Source of the DNA: Bacillota bacterium
GTDB taxonomy: Bacteria; Bacillota; Clostridia; Lachnospirales; Cellulosilyticaceae
DNA: 40,549 nucleotides
Assembly (NCBI GenBank): GCA_023393125.1
Contig: JAEWMQ010000097.1
Location: 1-40,549 of the forward strand
Direction of reading: 5' to 3'
The translations under genes were made by a program, and so were the position numbers. The notes below the pieces were generated by a model. It ran no database searches. It saw only the letters and a list, made by a program, of their open reading frames with translations, and was not told the DNA's origin. Shown here in pieces: positions 16,475-25,440 of the stretch. The first letter of the stretch is position 1; each line of letters begins with the position of its first letter.

Positions 16475-19153
16475 CTAATTAATCTTTGCAATTTCTATAT
16501 AATTTACGCCAATTTGCCCACTCTTTGATAAGCTAGCATATTCTGCCTCATAGTAAATACCGTCATATATACCAGCTTCTTTAATTCGTTCATCCCCTGT
16601 AACAGTAGCCGTTGCATTTCTAGTATTATTTGAACTATTATCGATATAGGTTGTAACATATTCACTATATTTTACTGTTCCTTGCATGTTGGTTGGAATA
16701 TATACTGTGATTCTATAAACTTCTCCAGCATTTGCAATAAAAGCTTTTGCTGAACCTTCTTTATTAAATTTAACAGTTACATCATTTACTCCTGGAGGAG
16801 TCATAGTATAATAATCACTATCAACTATTGACCAAGTCTTATTTCCTGATCCATCAATAGATGACAGTTTTTCAACCCTTACTTTCGCATCTGACATCTT
16901 AAATTTCATTAGTTTGTTTCCTGACATTGCTTCATCAAGCAATTCTTTAACATCAATTTTATACGTAATGTCTTTTGTATATTTATCAAATTTCACTTCA
17001 GTACCAACATTAGTAATACCTTCTGGTTGAATAACATTATACCCTTTATCCAAACTTGCTTTTAACTCAACTTCACCATGGCCTGTAGGTAAAGTATTTG
17101 TTACATTAGGTGTAGCTACTGTTGCCTCCTTACGATATGAATCAGGATCAGGATCTACGCCAACTTTAACTCCAAGAATATCCGCAACGGTATCTCCTAC
17201 AATTTCACAACTTAGTTCTGCTAAAGTCTTATCTCCTGTTGGTTCTATTTCTAGGGTACTAGAATTAACCCTTGTATCTAGACCAACTTTTAAGTTAGGA
17301 ATTTGAGCATCATTATCTGGAACTTTAAGCCATGCAGAAGCTGAAGTTCCTGCATAAACTTTAGTCACTGATTCTTTCTCACTATCAACACTATAAATAT
17401 CAAATTTTATGCCTGCCCAGAGTGCCTTTTTTGAAATCCCAGGTATAGGCAATACCTTAGCTGTCCCTTTACTATCTAGATAATCTATTTGTGATTGTAA
17501 ACTTATAGGGTAAGCTACTCCTAATGCACCACTTGTCATATTTACTCTATAACGAATGATTGCTGGTACACCTTCACTTAACTTACCTATATCCCATTTA
17601 ACTTGCTTGCTATCTGTATTTAATATTTGTCCTTGTGTATAGATAGCATTTTTATTAGACCAATTTGTACTATCTATATTAGCTAAGTCTACTTTAGCAG
17701 CACCGTTTGATAAACTACTATCAACTACAACCTTAAATTCATTTGATAAAGTATCCGACATTTCACATTTACTTCCTGCTTCTTGAATTTCTCCTGCTAT
17801 TATCGCAAATATCTCATTTAACGCATTACTTGTATCATCCGCCAAATAAAACTTAGCTTGATTTGTTAACTGATCTACACTGGCACAATCAAATAATTCC
17901 TTTGCCCCACTTGAATTACTTGCTATACCCGCACCTATAGTATAAACTATGCATCCTTGTTTCTTAGCATCATTTGCTACTTTTCTAGAGTCCCCTGCAT
18001 TAGATTCTCCATCACTTAATACAACAATCATTTTATTAGGTGCTGCACTTTTTTCTAATATTTGAGCTGCAACTTCAATTCCCTTACCTGTATTAGTCCC
18101 ATCTTTTCCCAATGTGTTATATGCTGATTCAATTCCTGAAGCAAGATTACTGTTAGTAACCTTAGAGGCTGTTCCAGCATAAGTTACTACACTAATATTA
18201 ACATTTTCTTTTTCTTGTAAAGTATTTAAAAAGGTATAACTTGCACTCTTTACTTTATCAGCTCTACTTACGTAGCAAGAATTAGCTACAAAATCCCCTG
18301 GTAAAGTATGTTTATGACTTTGAGTACATTTTAAGATATAATATCTTTCATCATAACAGCTATCACTATGTCTATGTTCCTTGGTACATGTAAGTACCTT
18401 ACACTTTTGTGCATTAGGATTATTTTTATCAATTACACCTTGCCCCATACTACCAGATCTATCTAGTACTAATACAACATCTGTTGCTTCTTGTAAAAGG
18501 ATATTTTTACCTTCAACTTTTACTTCTATTTCCCAGACATTTTTTGCTGCTAATTCCTTTGCTGTTTTTGTTACAGTGAGCCCATCTTGAGTCACCACTA
18601 CTACATCTGCTGATGATGCAGCTACGTTAGAAGAACTATAGCGTGAAAAACCACCTTTAGAAGAGTTACCATCCTTTACGGTTGTTTTAAAATCAACGCG
18701 TTTATTATGAGCCTGAGAAGTCAGTTCCATAAAATTAATCTCATTAACTTCAACTTTGTAGTCAGTCGTCATCCAATTAGGATCATTTGCTACTTGACCC
18801 GATTGATCTAACCAATCTTCTACCCATTTACCATTCTCATCCTTATAGGTAAATAAAGTACCTATTTTAATGTTTCCACCAGTCTTATAAACATAAGCAT
18901 CAATATAAAAGTTTGCCGTACAGCTTATATTGAATCGTTCATTTTCATTTTGAGCAGTAGTGTTAGACTTTTGTAAATATACAGTCACTTGACTAACCTC
19001 ATTGTTGTTGTAAATAACAGGTATTTTTCTATAGCCACCCTCTGCGTTTGTTACTTCTGTTGGTATATTAATTGCTCCAAATACCATATTTACTTGTAAG
19101 ATCATTGTCAATGCTAGCATAAATGCTATAAGTAATCTTATTTTCTTCTTCAT
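16475..19153 (-). CDS. Secreted von Willebrand factor A domain protein with Cys/His insertion
   Basis: The 892-residue protein has a signal peptide (1-27, ending VFGA). An N-terminal beta-rich region reaches about 220, followed by a vWA domain (about 222-455) with an intact MIDAS, DRSGS at 231-235. A 55-residue insertion (about 240-296) directly after the MIDAS contains cysteines 251, 256, 266, 276 and 293 and histidines 260, 262, 280 and 282 in two CTKEHRH/CTQSHKH units. The rest (about 470-892) looks like several Ig-type beta domains. There is no LPXTG motif or membrane anchor at the C-terminus, so it is secreted or held non-covalently. GGAGGAGA precedes the start. vWA MIDAS domains bind ligands through Mg2+, suggesting adhesion; ligand unknown. 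Confidence 0.85.
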   Translation of the reverse strand: MKKKIRLLIAFMLALTMILQVNMVFGAINIPTEVTNAEGGYRKIPVIYNNNEVSQVTVYLQKSNTTAQNENERFNISCTANFYIDAYVYKTGGNIKIGTLFTYKDENGKWVEDWLDQSGQVANDPNWMTTDYKVEVNEINFMELTSQAHNKRVDFKTTVKDGNSSKGGFSRYSSSNVAASSADVVVVTQDGLTVTKTAKELAAKNVWEIEVKVEGKNILLQEATDVVLVLDRSGSMGQGVIDKNNPNAQKCKVLTCTKEHRHSDSCYDERYYILKCTQSHKHTLPGDFVANSCYVSRADKVKSASYTFLNTLQEKENVNISVVTYAGTASKVTNSNLASGIESAYNTLGKDGTNTGKGIEVAAQILEKSAAPNKMIVVLSDGESNAGDSRKVANDAKKQGCIVYTIGAGIASNSSGAKELFDCASVDQLTNQAKFYLADDTSNALNEIFAIIAGEIQEAGSKCEMSDTLSNEFKVVVDSSLSNGAAKVDLANIDSTNWSNKNAIYTQGQILNTDSKQVKWDIGKLSEGVPAIIRYRVNMTSGALGVAYPISLQSQIDYLDSKGTAKVLPIPGISKKALWAGIKFDIYSVDSEKESVTKVYAGTSASAWLKVPDNDAQIPNLKVGLDTRVNSSTLEIEPTGDKTLAELSCEIVGDTVADILGVKVGVDPDPDSYRKEATVATPNVTNTLPTGHGEVELKASLDKGYNVIQPEGITNVGTEVKFDKYTKDITYKIDVKELLDEAMSGNKLMKFKMSDAKVRVEKLSSIDGSGNKTWSIVDSDYYTMTPPGVNDVTVKFNKEGSAKAFIANAGEVYRITVYIPTNMQGTVKYSEYVTTYIDNSSNNTRNATATVTGDERIKEAGIYDGIYYEAEYASLSKSGQIGVNYIEIAKIN

Positions 19154-19234
19154 ACGTTCTCTCCTCCTAATGATATCTTCTCTATAACTATATCATATTT
19201 TCTAAATATTAAAAATGCAGTTTTTTTAATATTT

Positions 19235-19263
19235 TATCTAAATTTTTTATATATTGTCATCAA
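19235..19263 (-). promoter_or_regulatory. Putative promoter of the vWA gene
   Basis: On the minus strand TTGATG (19258-19263) and TAGATA (19235-19240) are 17 nt apart, about 80 nt before the start codon. Confidence 0.4.
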
Positions 19264-19288
19264 CTTTCTAGTTCTATGTTAATTAGTC

Positions 19289-20755
19289 CTATTTACTTTC
19301 AAAATAGCATATAACTGGCACACCAGCATCTATGTTATTGAAAATGTCACCAGCTACCTGAATAGGTAAATTTACACAACCATGTGAACCATCAGTACGA
19401 TAGATTTCACCACCAAACCTACTTCTCCAGCTGGCATCATGAAGTCCAATACCTCCATTAAATGGCATCCAGTATTTAACCGGTGAAGCATAGCCCGGTC
19501 CCCTTAAGACGGTATCTGCTTTTTTATAATCCAGAGTGTAAGTTCCTTGTGGCGTATCATAATTTCTTTTTAAATTTCCTGTTACTATATCACTTTCTAC
19601 AATTAACTTACCTTCTTTATAAAACCATATATATTGCTTGGATAAATTGATTTCTACATAAGTTTCACCAATATCATTAATCCCAGTTTTAAGAGCTGTG
19701 TGACTATAGAGAGGTATTCTCTTAACTGGTTTCCCTTCTTTTATAAGCTTGATGAGCTCTCCTATTTCATCTTGTACATTAACCTTCCAGCCATAATCTC
19801 CCCCTATTACTTTAACCCTGTTACCTGTGGTTGCAACGAAATCTCTTTCTTTCCCTAAAGTATCATAGCTTTTGGCCAAGTCTATTACATATTCTGCGAT
19901 GGCCTCTTCATTTAATATAACTTGCATATTATCATCCATACTAAGCCATGAGCTTAAAAGTGTTTTATCAATTATTTCTTGCCTATCACCAAAATCATAT
20001 GTAATCTCTGCATTCAGGTAGCCATTAAGTTCATTCTTTAGTGAATTTAGCTTAGGTGATTCTTTTGAATAAAGCGGACCTTTATAGCAGTCATTAAGCT
20101 CTAGATTAATGACTAATTCCTCACTCATAATAGCTTTTACTATAGCCTCGTATAAAGTAATAGTATTAACTGTATTTCCTTTGTCACCTTCTATTATCTT
20201 GTATATGCCATCTATATATTTAATGCTAGCATCCTCAGGCGCTCTTATATTTTTATCAGTTAAACACTTTAACTCGTTCATCCGATTTTTAAGCAGTTCT
20301 TTATCATAACTTATTTCTTTTTCAACTTCTAAATTATTATGTTCAAAAAGTTTTACTGGCCAATCCCAAGCTCCTTGCCTTTCTTTGAGCTTTCGAATCC
20401 TATCTCCCATTCTATAGGTTAAGCCTATTTCTCCCCCCATTAGTGTCTCTGTTTTCTCATTTCTTTCTTGTAGCGCTAGTGTATAAGCGCTACTCTTTGC
20501 TTCTAATCTTGCCTGGGCTTCATCTAGACTTTCTCCTCCTACATTGATTCCATTAATACTTGTTCCCCAATAGAAATGATTAGTAAAAAATAGCCCTCCT
20601 GCTATATAAATGCTGCCTAAAATTCCTATCATAATGCCTAAGATTATTAAAACCCTCTTGTTTCTGAGTAGATTACTATTTAACTTTATCCTACTTGTTA
20701 TTTTTCTGGTTATCGCTTGAAATTGAATAGTTTTAGATTGATTATTCCTTTTCAT
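19289..20755 (-). CDS. L,D-transpeptidase (YkuD) with PG-binding_4 domain
   Basis: The 488-residue protein has a cytoplasmic basic N-terminus, one membrane segment (about 35-57), a PG_binding_4-type middle region (about 60-340, starting FTNHFYWGTSINGINVGGESLDEAQARL) and a C-terminal YkuD catalytic domain (about 360-488). The YkuD signature is complete: HDASW, then the S-H-G-C motif with catalytic C460, in SHGCVNLP. Such enzymes form 3-3 crosslinks in peptidoglycan or attach proteins to it, outside the membrane. It lies upstream of the vWA gene on the same strand, 135 nt apart, with a likely separate promoter for the latter. Confidence 0.92.
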   Translation of the reverse strand: MKRNNQSKTIQFQAITRKITSRIKLNSNLLRNKRVLIILGIMIGILGSIYIAGGLFFTNHFYWGTSINGINVGGESLDEAQARLEAKSSAYTLALQERNEKTETLMGGEIGLTYRMGDRIRKLKERQGAWDWPVKLFEHNNLEVEKEISYDKELLKNRMNELKCLTDKNIRAPEDASIKYIDGIYKIIEGDKGNTVNTITLYEAIVKAIMSEELVINLELNDCYKGPLYSKESPKLNSLKNELNGYLNAEITYDFGDRQEIIDKTLLSSWLSMDDNMQVILNEEAIAEYVIDLAKSYDTLGKERDFVATTGNRVKVIGGDYGWKVNVQDEIGELIKLIKEGKPVKRIPLYSHTALKTGINDIGETYVEINLSKQYIWFYKEGKLIVESDIVTGNLKRNYDTPQGTYTLDYKKADTVLRGPGYASPVKYWMPFNGGIGLHDASWRSRFGGEIYRTDGSHGCVNLPIQVAGDIFNNIDAGVPVICYFESK

Positions 20756-20869
20756 TTTCTAATCCCCATTTACTCTATCTTCAATAACCTATCATATGTA
20801 AGGCTTTTTTTATTTATTACTGTTAGGCTTTAGGGGACACTAAAATAATAAGTTAATACGACATAAATC

Positions 20870-20912
20870 TATATAAAAAGAGTTGTCTAAGCTAATCTAG
20901 CTTAAACAACTC
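20870..20912 (-). terminator. Terminator of trpB
   Basis: GAGTTGTCTAAGCT pairs with AGCTTAAACAACTC around a short loop, just downstream of the trpB stop, and TTTTTATATA follows on the minus strand. Confidence 0.85.
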
Positions 20913-20920
20913 TATAATTC

Positions 20921-22099
20921 CTACTCATTAGCTTTTAAATAAGCTGCTACTGCTTCCACATCTTTATCACCTCGGCCTGAAACCGTAACAATAATTGTTT
21001 CTTCTGGTTTACAAGTAGGTGCATATTTCATAGCATAGGCTAAAGCATGAGAACTCTCGATAGCTGGCAAGATTCCTTCAGTTTTACAAAGAGTCATAAG
21101 GGCTTCAACAGCTTCATTATCTGTAATAGATACATATTTACCTCTTCCTATTTCATTAAGGTAAGCATGTTCTGGTCCTATCCCAGGATAGTCAAGACCT
21201 GGTGAAATAGAGTATACAGGTGCAATTTCTTTATTTTCATCTAATACACAAAGTGTCTTCATACCATGTAATACTGTTGGTTCACCCATAGCTATAGTAG
21301 CTGCATGCATTGGTGTATCTATCCCTTTTCCTGCTGCTTCTACACCAATTAATTCAACCTCTTGATCCTCCATATAAGCCGCAAAGGAGCCTATAGCATT
21401 ACTACCGCCACCTACACAAGCAATAATTGCTTTAGGAAGTTTACCTTCTTTTTCAAGAATTTGAGCTCTAGATTCTTCACTAATTACTTTTTGGAAGTGC
21501 TTTACAATAGTTGGATAAGGGTGTGGTCCTACAGCTGAACCTAATACATAGAAGGTATCATCAGAGGCATTTACCCAGGCTTCAATAGCTTCATCCACTG
21601 CTTCTTTTAAGGTTTGAGTACCAGAAGTAGCTGCTACTACCTTTGCACCTAACATTTCCATACGAAATACATTAAGAGCCTGCCTTTTCATATCTTCTTT
21701 ACCCATATAAACGGTACATTCTAGTCCCATAAGTGCTGCTACTGTAGCTGTTGCAACGCCATGTTGACCTGCTCCTGTTTCAGCGATAACTTTCTTTTTA
21801 CCCATACGTTTTGCAAGTAGTACTTGGCCTAATACATTGTTAATTTTATGAGCACCTGTGTGATTAAGGTCTTCTCTTTTTAAATAAATTTTAGCTCCGC
21901 CACAAGCCTTGGTTAAGTTTTCTGCATAGTAAAGTGGTGACTGGCGGCCTACATAGTCTTTTAAGTAATAGTTAAGCTCTGCATTAAAGTCATCATCATC
22001 ACGATACTTTAAGAAAACTTCTTCTAACTCTTTAAGTACTTTAAGCTGTGCTTCTGGCACATAAGCGCCACCAAAACTTCCAAATACATCTTTTAACAT
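20921..22099 (-). CDS. trpB: Tryptophan synthase beta chain
   Basis: The 392-residue enzyme joins indole and serine to make tryptophan using PLP. It begins MLKDVFGSFGGAYVPEAQL and shows the family motifs: KREDLNHTGAHKINN with the PLP lysine K85, AETGAGQHGVATA, the PLP phosphate loop GGGSNAIG, and YPGIGPEHAYL. The start at 22099 has GGAGGG 7 nt upstream; the longer frame would need a TTG at 22114. The trpA and other trp genes are not next to it: it is transcribed alone behind a Trp T-box, which fits a role in indole salvage or a dispersed pathway. The length is normal for TrpB1. Confidence 0.97.
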   Translation of the reverse strand: MLKDVFGSFGGAYVPEAQLKVLKELEEVFLKYRDDDDFNAELNYYLKDYVGRQSPLYYAENLTKACGGAKIYLKREDLNHTGAHKINNVLGQVLLAKRMGKKKVIAETGAGQHGVATATVAALMGLECTVYMGKEDMKRQALNVFRMEMLGAKVVAATSGTQTLKEAVDEAIEAWVNASDDTFYVLGSAVGPHPYPTIVKHFQKVISEESRAQILEKEGKLPKAIIACVGGGSNAIGSFAAYMEDQEVELIGVEAAGKGIDTPMHAATIAMGEPTVLHGMKTLCVLDENKEIAPVYSISPGLDYPGIGPEHAYLNEIGRGKYVSITDNEAVEALMTLCKTEGILPAIESSHALAYAMKYAPTCKPEETIIVTVSGRGDKDVEAVAAYLKANE

Positions 22100-22221
22100 A
22101 ATAAATCCCTCCAATAAATTTTATTGGTAATTGCTTAGCCTCAATTACTCTGATTTAATCAAATGGGGAATTTTCTAGAACGCTAGGGACTAGCCTTTGG
22201 GATGGACTCTTTTTTGCAAAC

Positions 22222-22515
22222 AAAAAGAGTCCTATCATCCATGGGACGATAGAACTCGTGGTGCCACCCAAATTATATCTTTGTAAGATTTAACTCTCCT
22301 AAAAGATATCTCTTTAACAGATACGGCATCAATCATGCGATATCCTGTTCTTGTAACGTAGAACTTACGGCTCTGACTACTCTTAGTTCACCAGGCATCT
22401 CCCAAACCCATTCCTTATAATCTCCTGTACTGGACCTTTCACCAATCGCCAGCTCGCTGAAACACTTAATTATAAGTACTCTTTTTGTTCTTAGAATTTA
22501 ATTCCGATTTAATTA
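22222..22515 (-). promoter_or_regulatory. T-box leader with Trp specifier, controls trpB
   Basis: On the minus strand the leader carries a stem I with AGCGAGCTGG...GGTGA..GGTCCAG, the specifier TGG (22408-22410) preceded by GGAA, the T-box sequence GGGTGGCACCACG at about 22257-22270, and the terminator GAGTTCTATC/GATAGGACTC followed by TTTTTG (to about 22222). Uncharged tRNA-Trp should bind the specifier and the T-box and prevent the terminator forming. TGG is the only Trp codon, matching the downstream gene. Confidence 0.92.
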
Positions 22516-22521
22516 CTACTT

Positions 22522-22550
22522 ATGATATGCAATTCGAGGTTAATTGTCAA
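22522..22550 (-). promoter_or_regulatory. Promoter of the trpB T-box transcript
   Basis: On the minus strand a consensus -35 TTGACA (22545-22550), a 17-nt spacer and -10 TATCAT (22522-22527) lie immediately before the T-box leader. Confidence 0.8.
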
Positions 22551-22605
22551 TATCTTTTATATACTTTAGTTTTTATTTTTGTATTGTGTACTTTTCCTCT
22601 ATATT

Positions 22606-23208
22606 CTATTCGATGTATTCTCTTACACGTAAACCAATGCCCATTTCTTCTGCAAGCTTTTTGCATTCCTCAATTTGTTCTTTTGATATCACCTTATCTA
22701 CTACAGAAAAAGTCACACTTGGAATATACTTTTTACAATCTGCTGCAAACTTAAGAAGGGTATCAAACGAATCTATACCAAAACGAGGTCTTGCTACTTT
22801 TAGATAGTCTTCTTTAGTTGGTGCATTTAAGCTAATAGAAATAGCATCTACATAACCTTCTAAAAGCTCAGCTGTTGGTTTATTGTGAATAAGATCAGCT
22901 AAGCCATTGGTATTCACACGAATCTTTATTTTGCTTTTTGCTCTAATATACTTACATACTTCTATGGCTGTTTCAAGCCTTGTAAGTGGCTCCCCATACC
23001 CACAAAATACGATTTGGTCATAGCTATCTAAGTCGTAATTTTTAAGATCTTCTAGGATTTCTTCTAGGCTTGGATCATGAGGTAGCCATAAGTTATCATT
23101 TTCCCCTACTGTATCATGATCGATTCTTACACAGAATGTACATGCACAAGGACATTTGTTCGTTAAGTTAACATATAAACTGTTTTCAATTTGATAAATA
23201 ATCGTCAT
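22606..23208 (-). CDS. Radical SAM protein, TatD-associated type
   Basis: The 200-residue protein has the CxxxCxxC cluster motif (C19, C23, C26 in NKCPCACTFC), then GYGEPLTRLETAIEV, a VNTNGLAD strand and ISISLNAPTKEDY, the standard half-barrel of small radical SAM enzymes. It has the size and motifs of the TatD family-associated radical SAM group (TIGR04038-like). It has no auxiliary cluster domain. It is the third gene of the pyridoxal kinase operon, with its start at the final base of the upstream stop (1-nt overlap). The product is unknown; no TatD gene is visible here. Confidence 0.8.
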   Translation of the reverse strand: MTIIYQIENSLYVNLTNKCPCACTFCVRIDHDTVGENDNLWLPHDPSLEEILEDLKNYDLDSYDQIVFCGYGEPLTRLETAIEVCKYIRAKSKIKIRVNTNGLADLIHNKPTAELLEGYVDAISISLNAPTKEDYLKVARPRFGIDSFDTLLKFAADCKKYIPSVTFSVVDKVISKEQIEECKKLAEEMGIGLRVREYIE

Positions 23209-23735
23209 TACATATCTCCCCTTAGTTGTCTTTTTAATTTACTTTTTACTCCCATCATATCAAAAGCATAACCCATGCCTAAAAATACAATAGCGCTAGC
23301 TAATGGTTGTAATAAACCTGGTAGCACAGCTGCAAGTCCTGCCATAAAATTACCTGCCATAACTGCATCAGCAAGAAAATAACCAAATACGCCTGTAATG
23401 CCTGCTAATACTACTGCTACTACATTCCTTACACAGATAAACTTGCCTTTACCACTTGTAAAATAAATAACTAATAATGGCTTAATAAGCATTGTAGGGA
23501 TAACCCATATCATCCCTCCAGGTGTAATCGCATCTGATAAACCTGCCCCAATAGCTCCTGCCGCCATAGCATAAGGCATTGGCAAAATACATGCAGCTAA
23601 ATAAATCATGCTATCCCCCACATGAATCACATGTGCACCTATCCCTGTAGGGATATTAATGCGTGTCACTATAAAGATAATAGCTGCAAATAAAGCGGTC
23701 ATAACTAATGTTTTTGTTTTTTCTGATTGATTCAT
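23208..23735 (-). CDS. ECF transporter S component, probable vitamin B6 type
   Basis: The 175-residue membrane protein has about five or six helices and the ECF S-component start MTALFAAIIFIVTRINIPTGIGAHVIHVGDSMIYLAACILP. It resembles the TIGR04002/PdxU-like group. S components bind a vitamin and need a shared energising module (EcfA, EcfA', EcfT) not encoded in this window. Its gene overlaps pyridoxal kinase by 4 nt, so pyridoxine or a related B6 vitamer is the likely substrate; this is inferred from context. Confidence 0.75.
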   Translation of the reverse strand: MNQSEKTKTLVMTALFAAIIFIVTRINIPTGIGAHVIHVGDSMIYLAACILPMPYAMAAGAIGAGLSDAITPGGMIWVIPTMLIKPLLVIYFTSGKGKFICVRNVVAVVLAGITGVFGYFLADAVMAGNFMAGLAAVLPGLLQPLASAIVFLGMGYAFDMMGVKSKLKRQLRGDM

Positions 23736-24562
23736 TTTATACTCAGCTCCTTTAAAAATGGCTCATACATAATCCCTTCTTTGGTGCTCAAATTAAAGTC
23801 CGATGTATATGTAATGGCCTGGCTTATAAATGTACTTGCTATATCAACTGCTTCTTCAAGGCTATAACCATGAGTTAAATACCCACATAGCACAGAAGCA
23901 AAAATATCTCCTGTTCCACTATAAGACTTTCCATTATAAGCTACCTCTTTCATGAAGTAGATATCCTTATTAAAGTCCAGTCCTATATTCACTAAACGTT
24001 CTGGATGAGTAGCATCCCAAACTCCTGTAATAACAATTTGCTTTGGCCCTAACTGAGCTAATTCTTTAGCATAACTCTTGATTTTTTCCTCATCAATCCC
24101 CCACGCTAAATCATAACCGGTTAAAAGTGAAAACTCTGTAATATTAGGTGTAATAATATCTGCCTTAGCTACTAATTCCTTCATATAAGTAGGATAAGCT
24201 TCATCATAGATACTATAAAGCTCACCATTATCCCCCATGACAGGATCTATTAAAACTAAAGTTTTATCTTCTTTGAAAAGCTTAATAAATTCTAGTACGA
24301 TTTTAATTTGCTCTTTAGACCCTAAAAATCCAGAATAAATACTATCAAAACTATAACCAATAGCCTTCCAATGCTCAAAAAACTGTTCCATATAAGGGGT
24401 AAAATCTAAAAAAGAAAATGAATCAAATCCCGTTTGATTCGATAAAATAGCCGTTGGCAATGGACAGGCTTGCACCTGTAATGTATTTAATAGGGTAAGT
24501 GCTACTGTTAAAGAGCATCTGCCAATACCTGATAAATCGTTAATCACTGCTGCCTTTTTCAT
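23732..24562 (-). CDS. pdxY: Pyridoxamine/pyridoxal kinase
   Basis: The 276-residue ribokinase-fold enzyme matches the pyridoxal kinase PdxY/PdxK group: NDLSGIGRCSLTVALTLLNTLQVQACPLPTAILSN start, the LIDPVMGDNGELYS nucleotide segment (104-117), ITPNITEF, and the anion hole with catalytic aspartate D219 in SGTGD. It phosphorylates pyridoxal, pyridoxine or pyridoxamine to the 5'-phosphate (with ATP). AAGGAGG precedes the start. It leads a three-gene operon with an S component and a radical SAM protein, divergent from a MocR-family regulator; this is the classic layout of B6 salvage controlled by PdxR. The upstream region has been invaded by a foldback repeat. Confidence 0.9.
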   Translation of the reverse strand: MKKAAVINDLSGIGRCSLTVALTLLNTLQVQACPLPTAILSNQTGFDSFSFLDFTPYMEQFFEHWKAIGYSFDSIYSGFLGSKEQIKIVLEFIKLFKEDKTLVLIDPVMGDNGELYSIYDEAYPTYMKELVAKADIITPNITEFSLLTGYDLAWGIDEEKIKSYAKELAQLGPKQIVITGVWDATHPERLVNIGLDFNKDIYFMKEVAYNGKSYSGTGDIFASVLCGYLTHGYSLEEAVDIASTFISQAITYTSDFNLSTKEGIMYEPFLKELSIK

Positions 24563-24609
24563 AGGGCCTCCTTAAGAAAGTATCTTTGTTTGTAACTTTT
24601 CGATCACTA

Positions 24610-25319
24610 CTATAAATTGAAATTTGAATAATAGCAGATAAAGTAAGGTGCCGCCAAGTCATCCGAGGATGGTGCTTGGTTCCGGTTGCTGTCTCGGCTC
24701 GCTAAGCAGTTCTAAACTTGTAGCCCTTATGAACGGCTGAAAACTCGCTAGCGCTCAAACACTCAGCCTAAAACCCATAAGGGCTCCTTCGTTAAGAACT
24801 GCTAAGCTCACCTCCAAGGCACCCTACACCAATCCCCATTCTCTCCCGCCTTGGCTACTACTCTACTACAACAAACTATTAAAACGCTTTATACGTTTTT
24901 GTTAGGGAAGAGAAACCCGAGAAAATCCTTCATTAAGAACTAATAAACTATATACGTTATTATTAGGGCGGAATATAAGAAAATAGCTTTTAAGCTTGAA
25001 AACTTATTATATTTTCTCTCGTCACTTTACGCTTTACTGTCAGAAACGTTTATGAGCTTAATAACGTTTGGAAGAAATGAGAGGGGAGGGCTATCTGGAA
25101 GGGTGACTTGGGAGAGTTTTTTAGAGGCACTTGGCGAGTGTTTTGGATGGATTTTAGTGCGAGTGTCTGAGCGTAGCGAGTTTTCGCACGTTCATCCAAA
25201 TAAACGAGCCTAGTGCATCAAAAAACTTGAACCGGAACACTGGAAGATAGGTCTGCCCTCTCATTTCCTCTCATAAGCCTTTCTCATAAACTCCTCCACA
25301 AATTTCTATTTAGTGCTTT
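24610..25319 (+). repeat. Foldback repeat copy 3, divergent but structurally kept
   Basis: This ~710-bp copy starts CTATAAATTGAAATTTGAA and ends CACAAATTTCTATTTAGTG. Its arm A differs from the others at many bases but its stems pair: GCTAAGCAGTTCT (24701-24713) with AGAACTGCTAAGC (24795-24807), AGCCCTTATG with CATAAGGGCT, GGCTGA (24735-24740) with TCAGCC (24763-24768). Arm B has GTGCGA (25157-25162) with TCGCAC (25184-25189) where others have GCACGA/TCGTGC. It sits between pdxY and the MocR regulator gene, occupying most of their 878-bp divergent spacer. Confidence 0.85.
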
Positions 25320-25345
25320 ACAACTGTTATATTTTTTCATAAACT

Positions 25346-25363
25346 AATTGTATCGATACAATT
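25346..25363. promoter_or_regulatory. Perfect 18-bp palindrome, candidate MocR/PdxR operator
   Basis: AATTGTATCGATACAATT is fully self-complementary. It lies just right of the foldback repeat and 78 bp before the MocR start. GntR-type winged helices bind such TTGTAT-type inverted sites, so it may be the regulator's own operator; this is inference. Confidence 0.55.
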
Positions 25364-25440
25364 CAGTTTTTCATGTAAATTAATATATGTATTTTCACAC
25401 AATTCCCTATTATGGTCAATACAAGACAAGGAGCTTTTTT

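Noticed and set aside
24563..24609. A separate riboswitch upstream of pdxY
   Set aside because: Only 47 nt lie between the repeat and the start codon and no known fold is visible.
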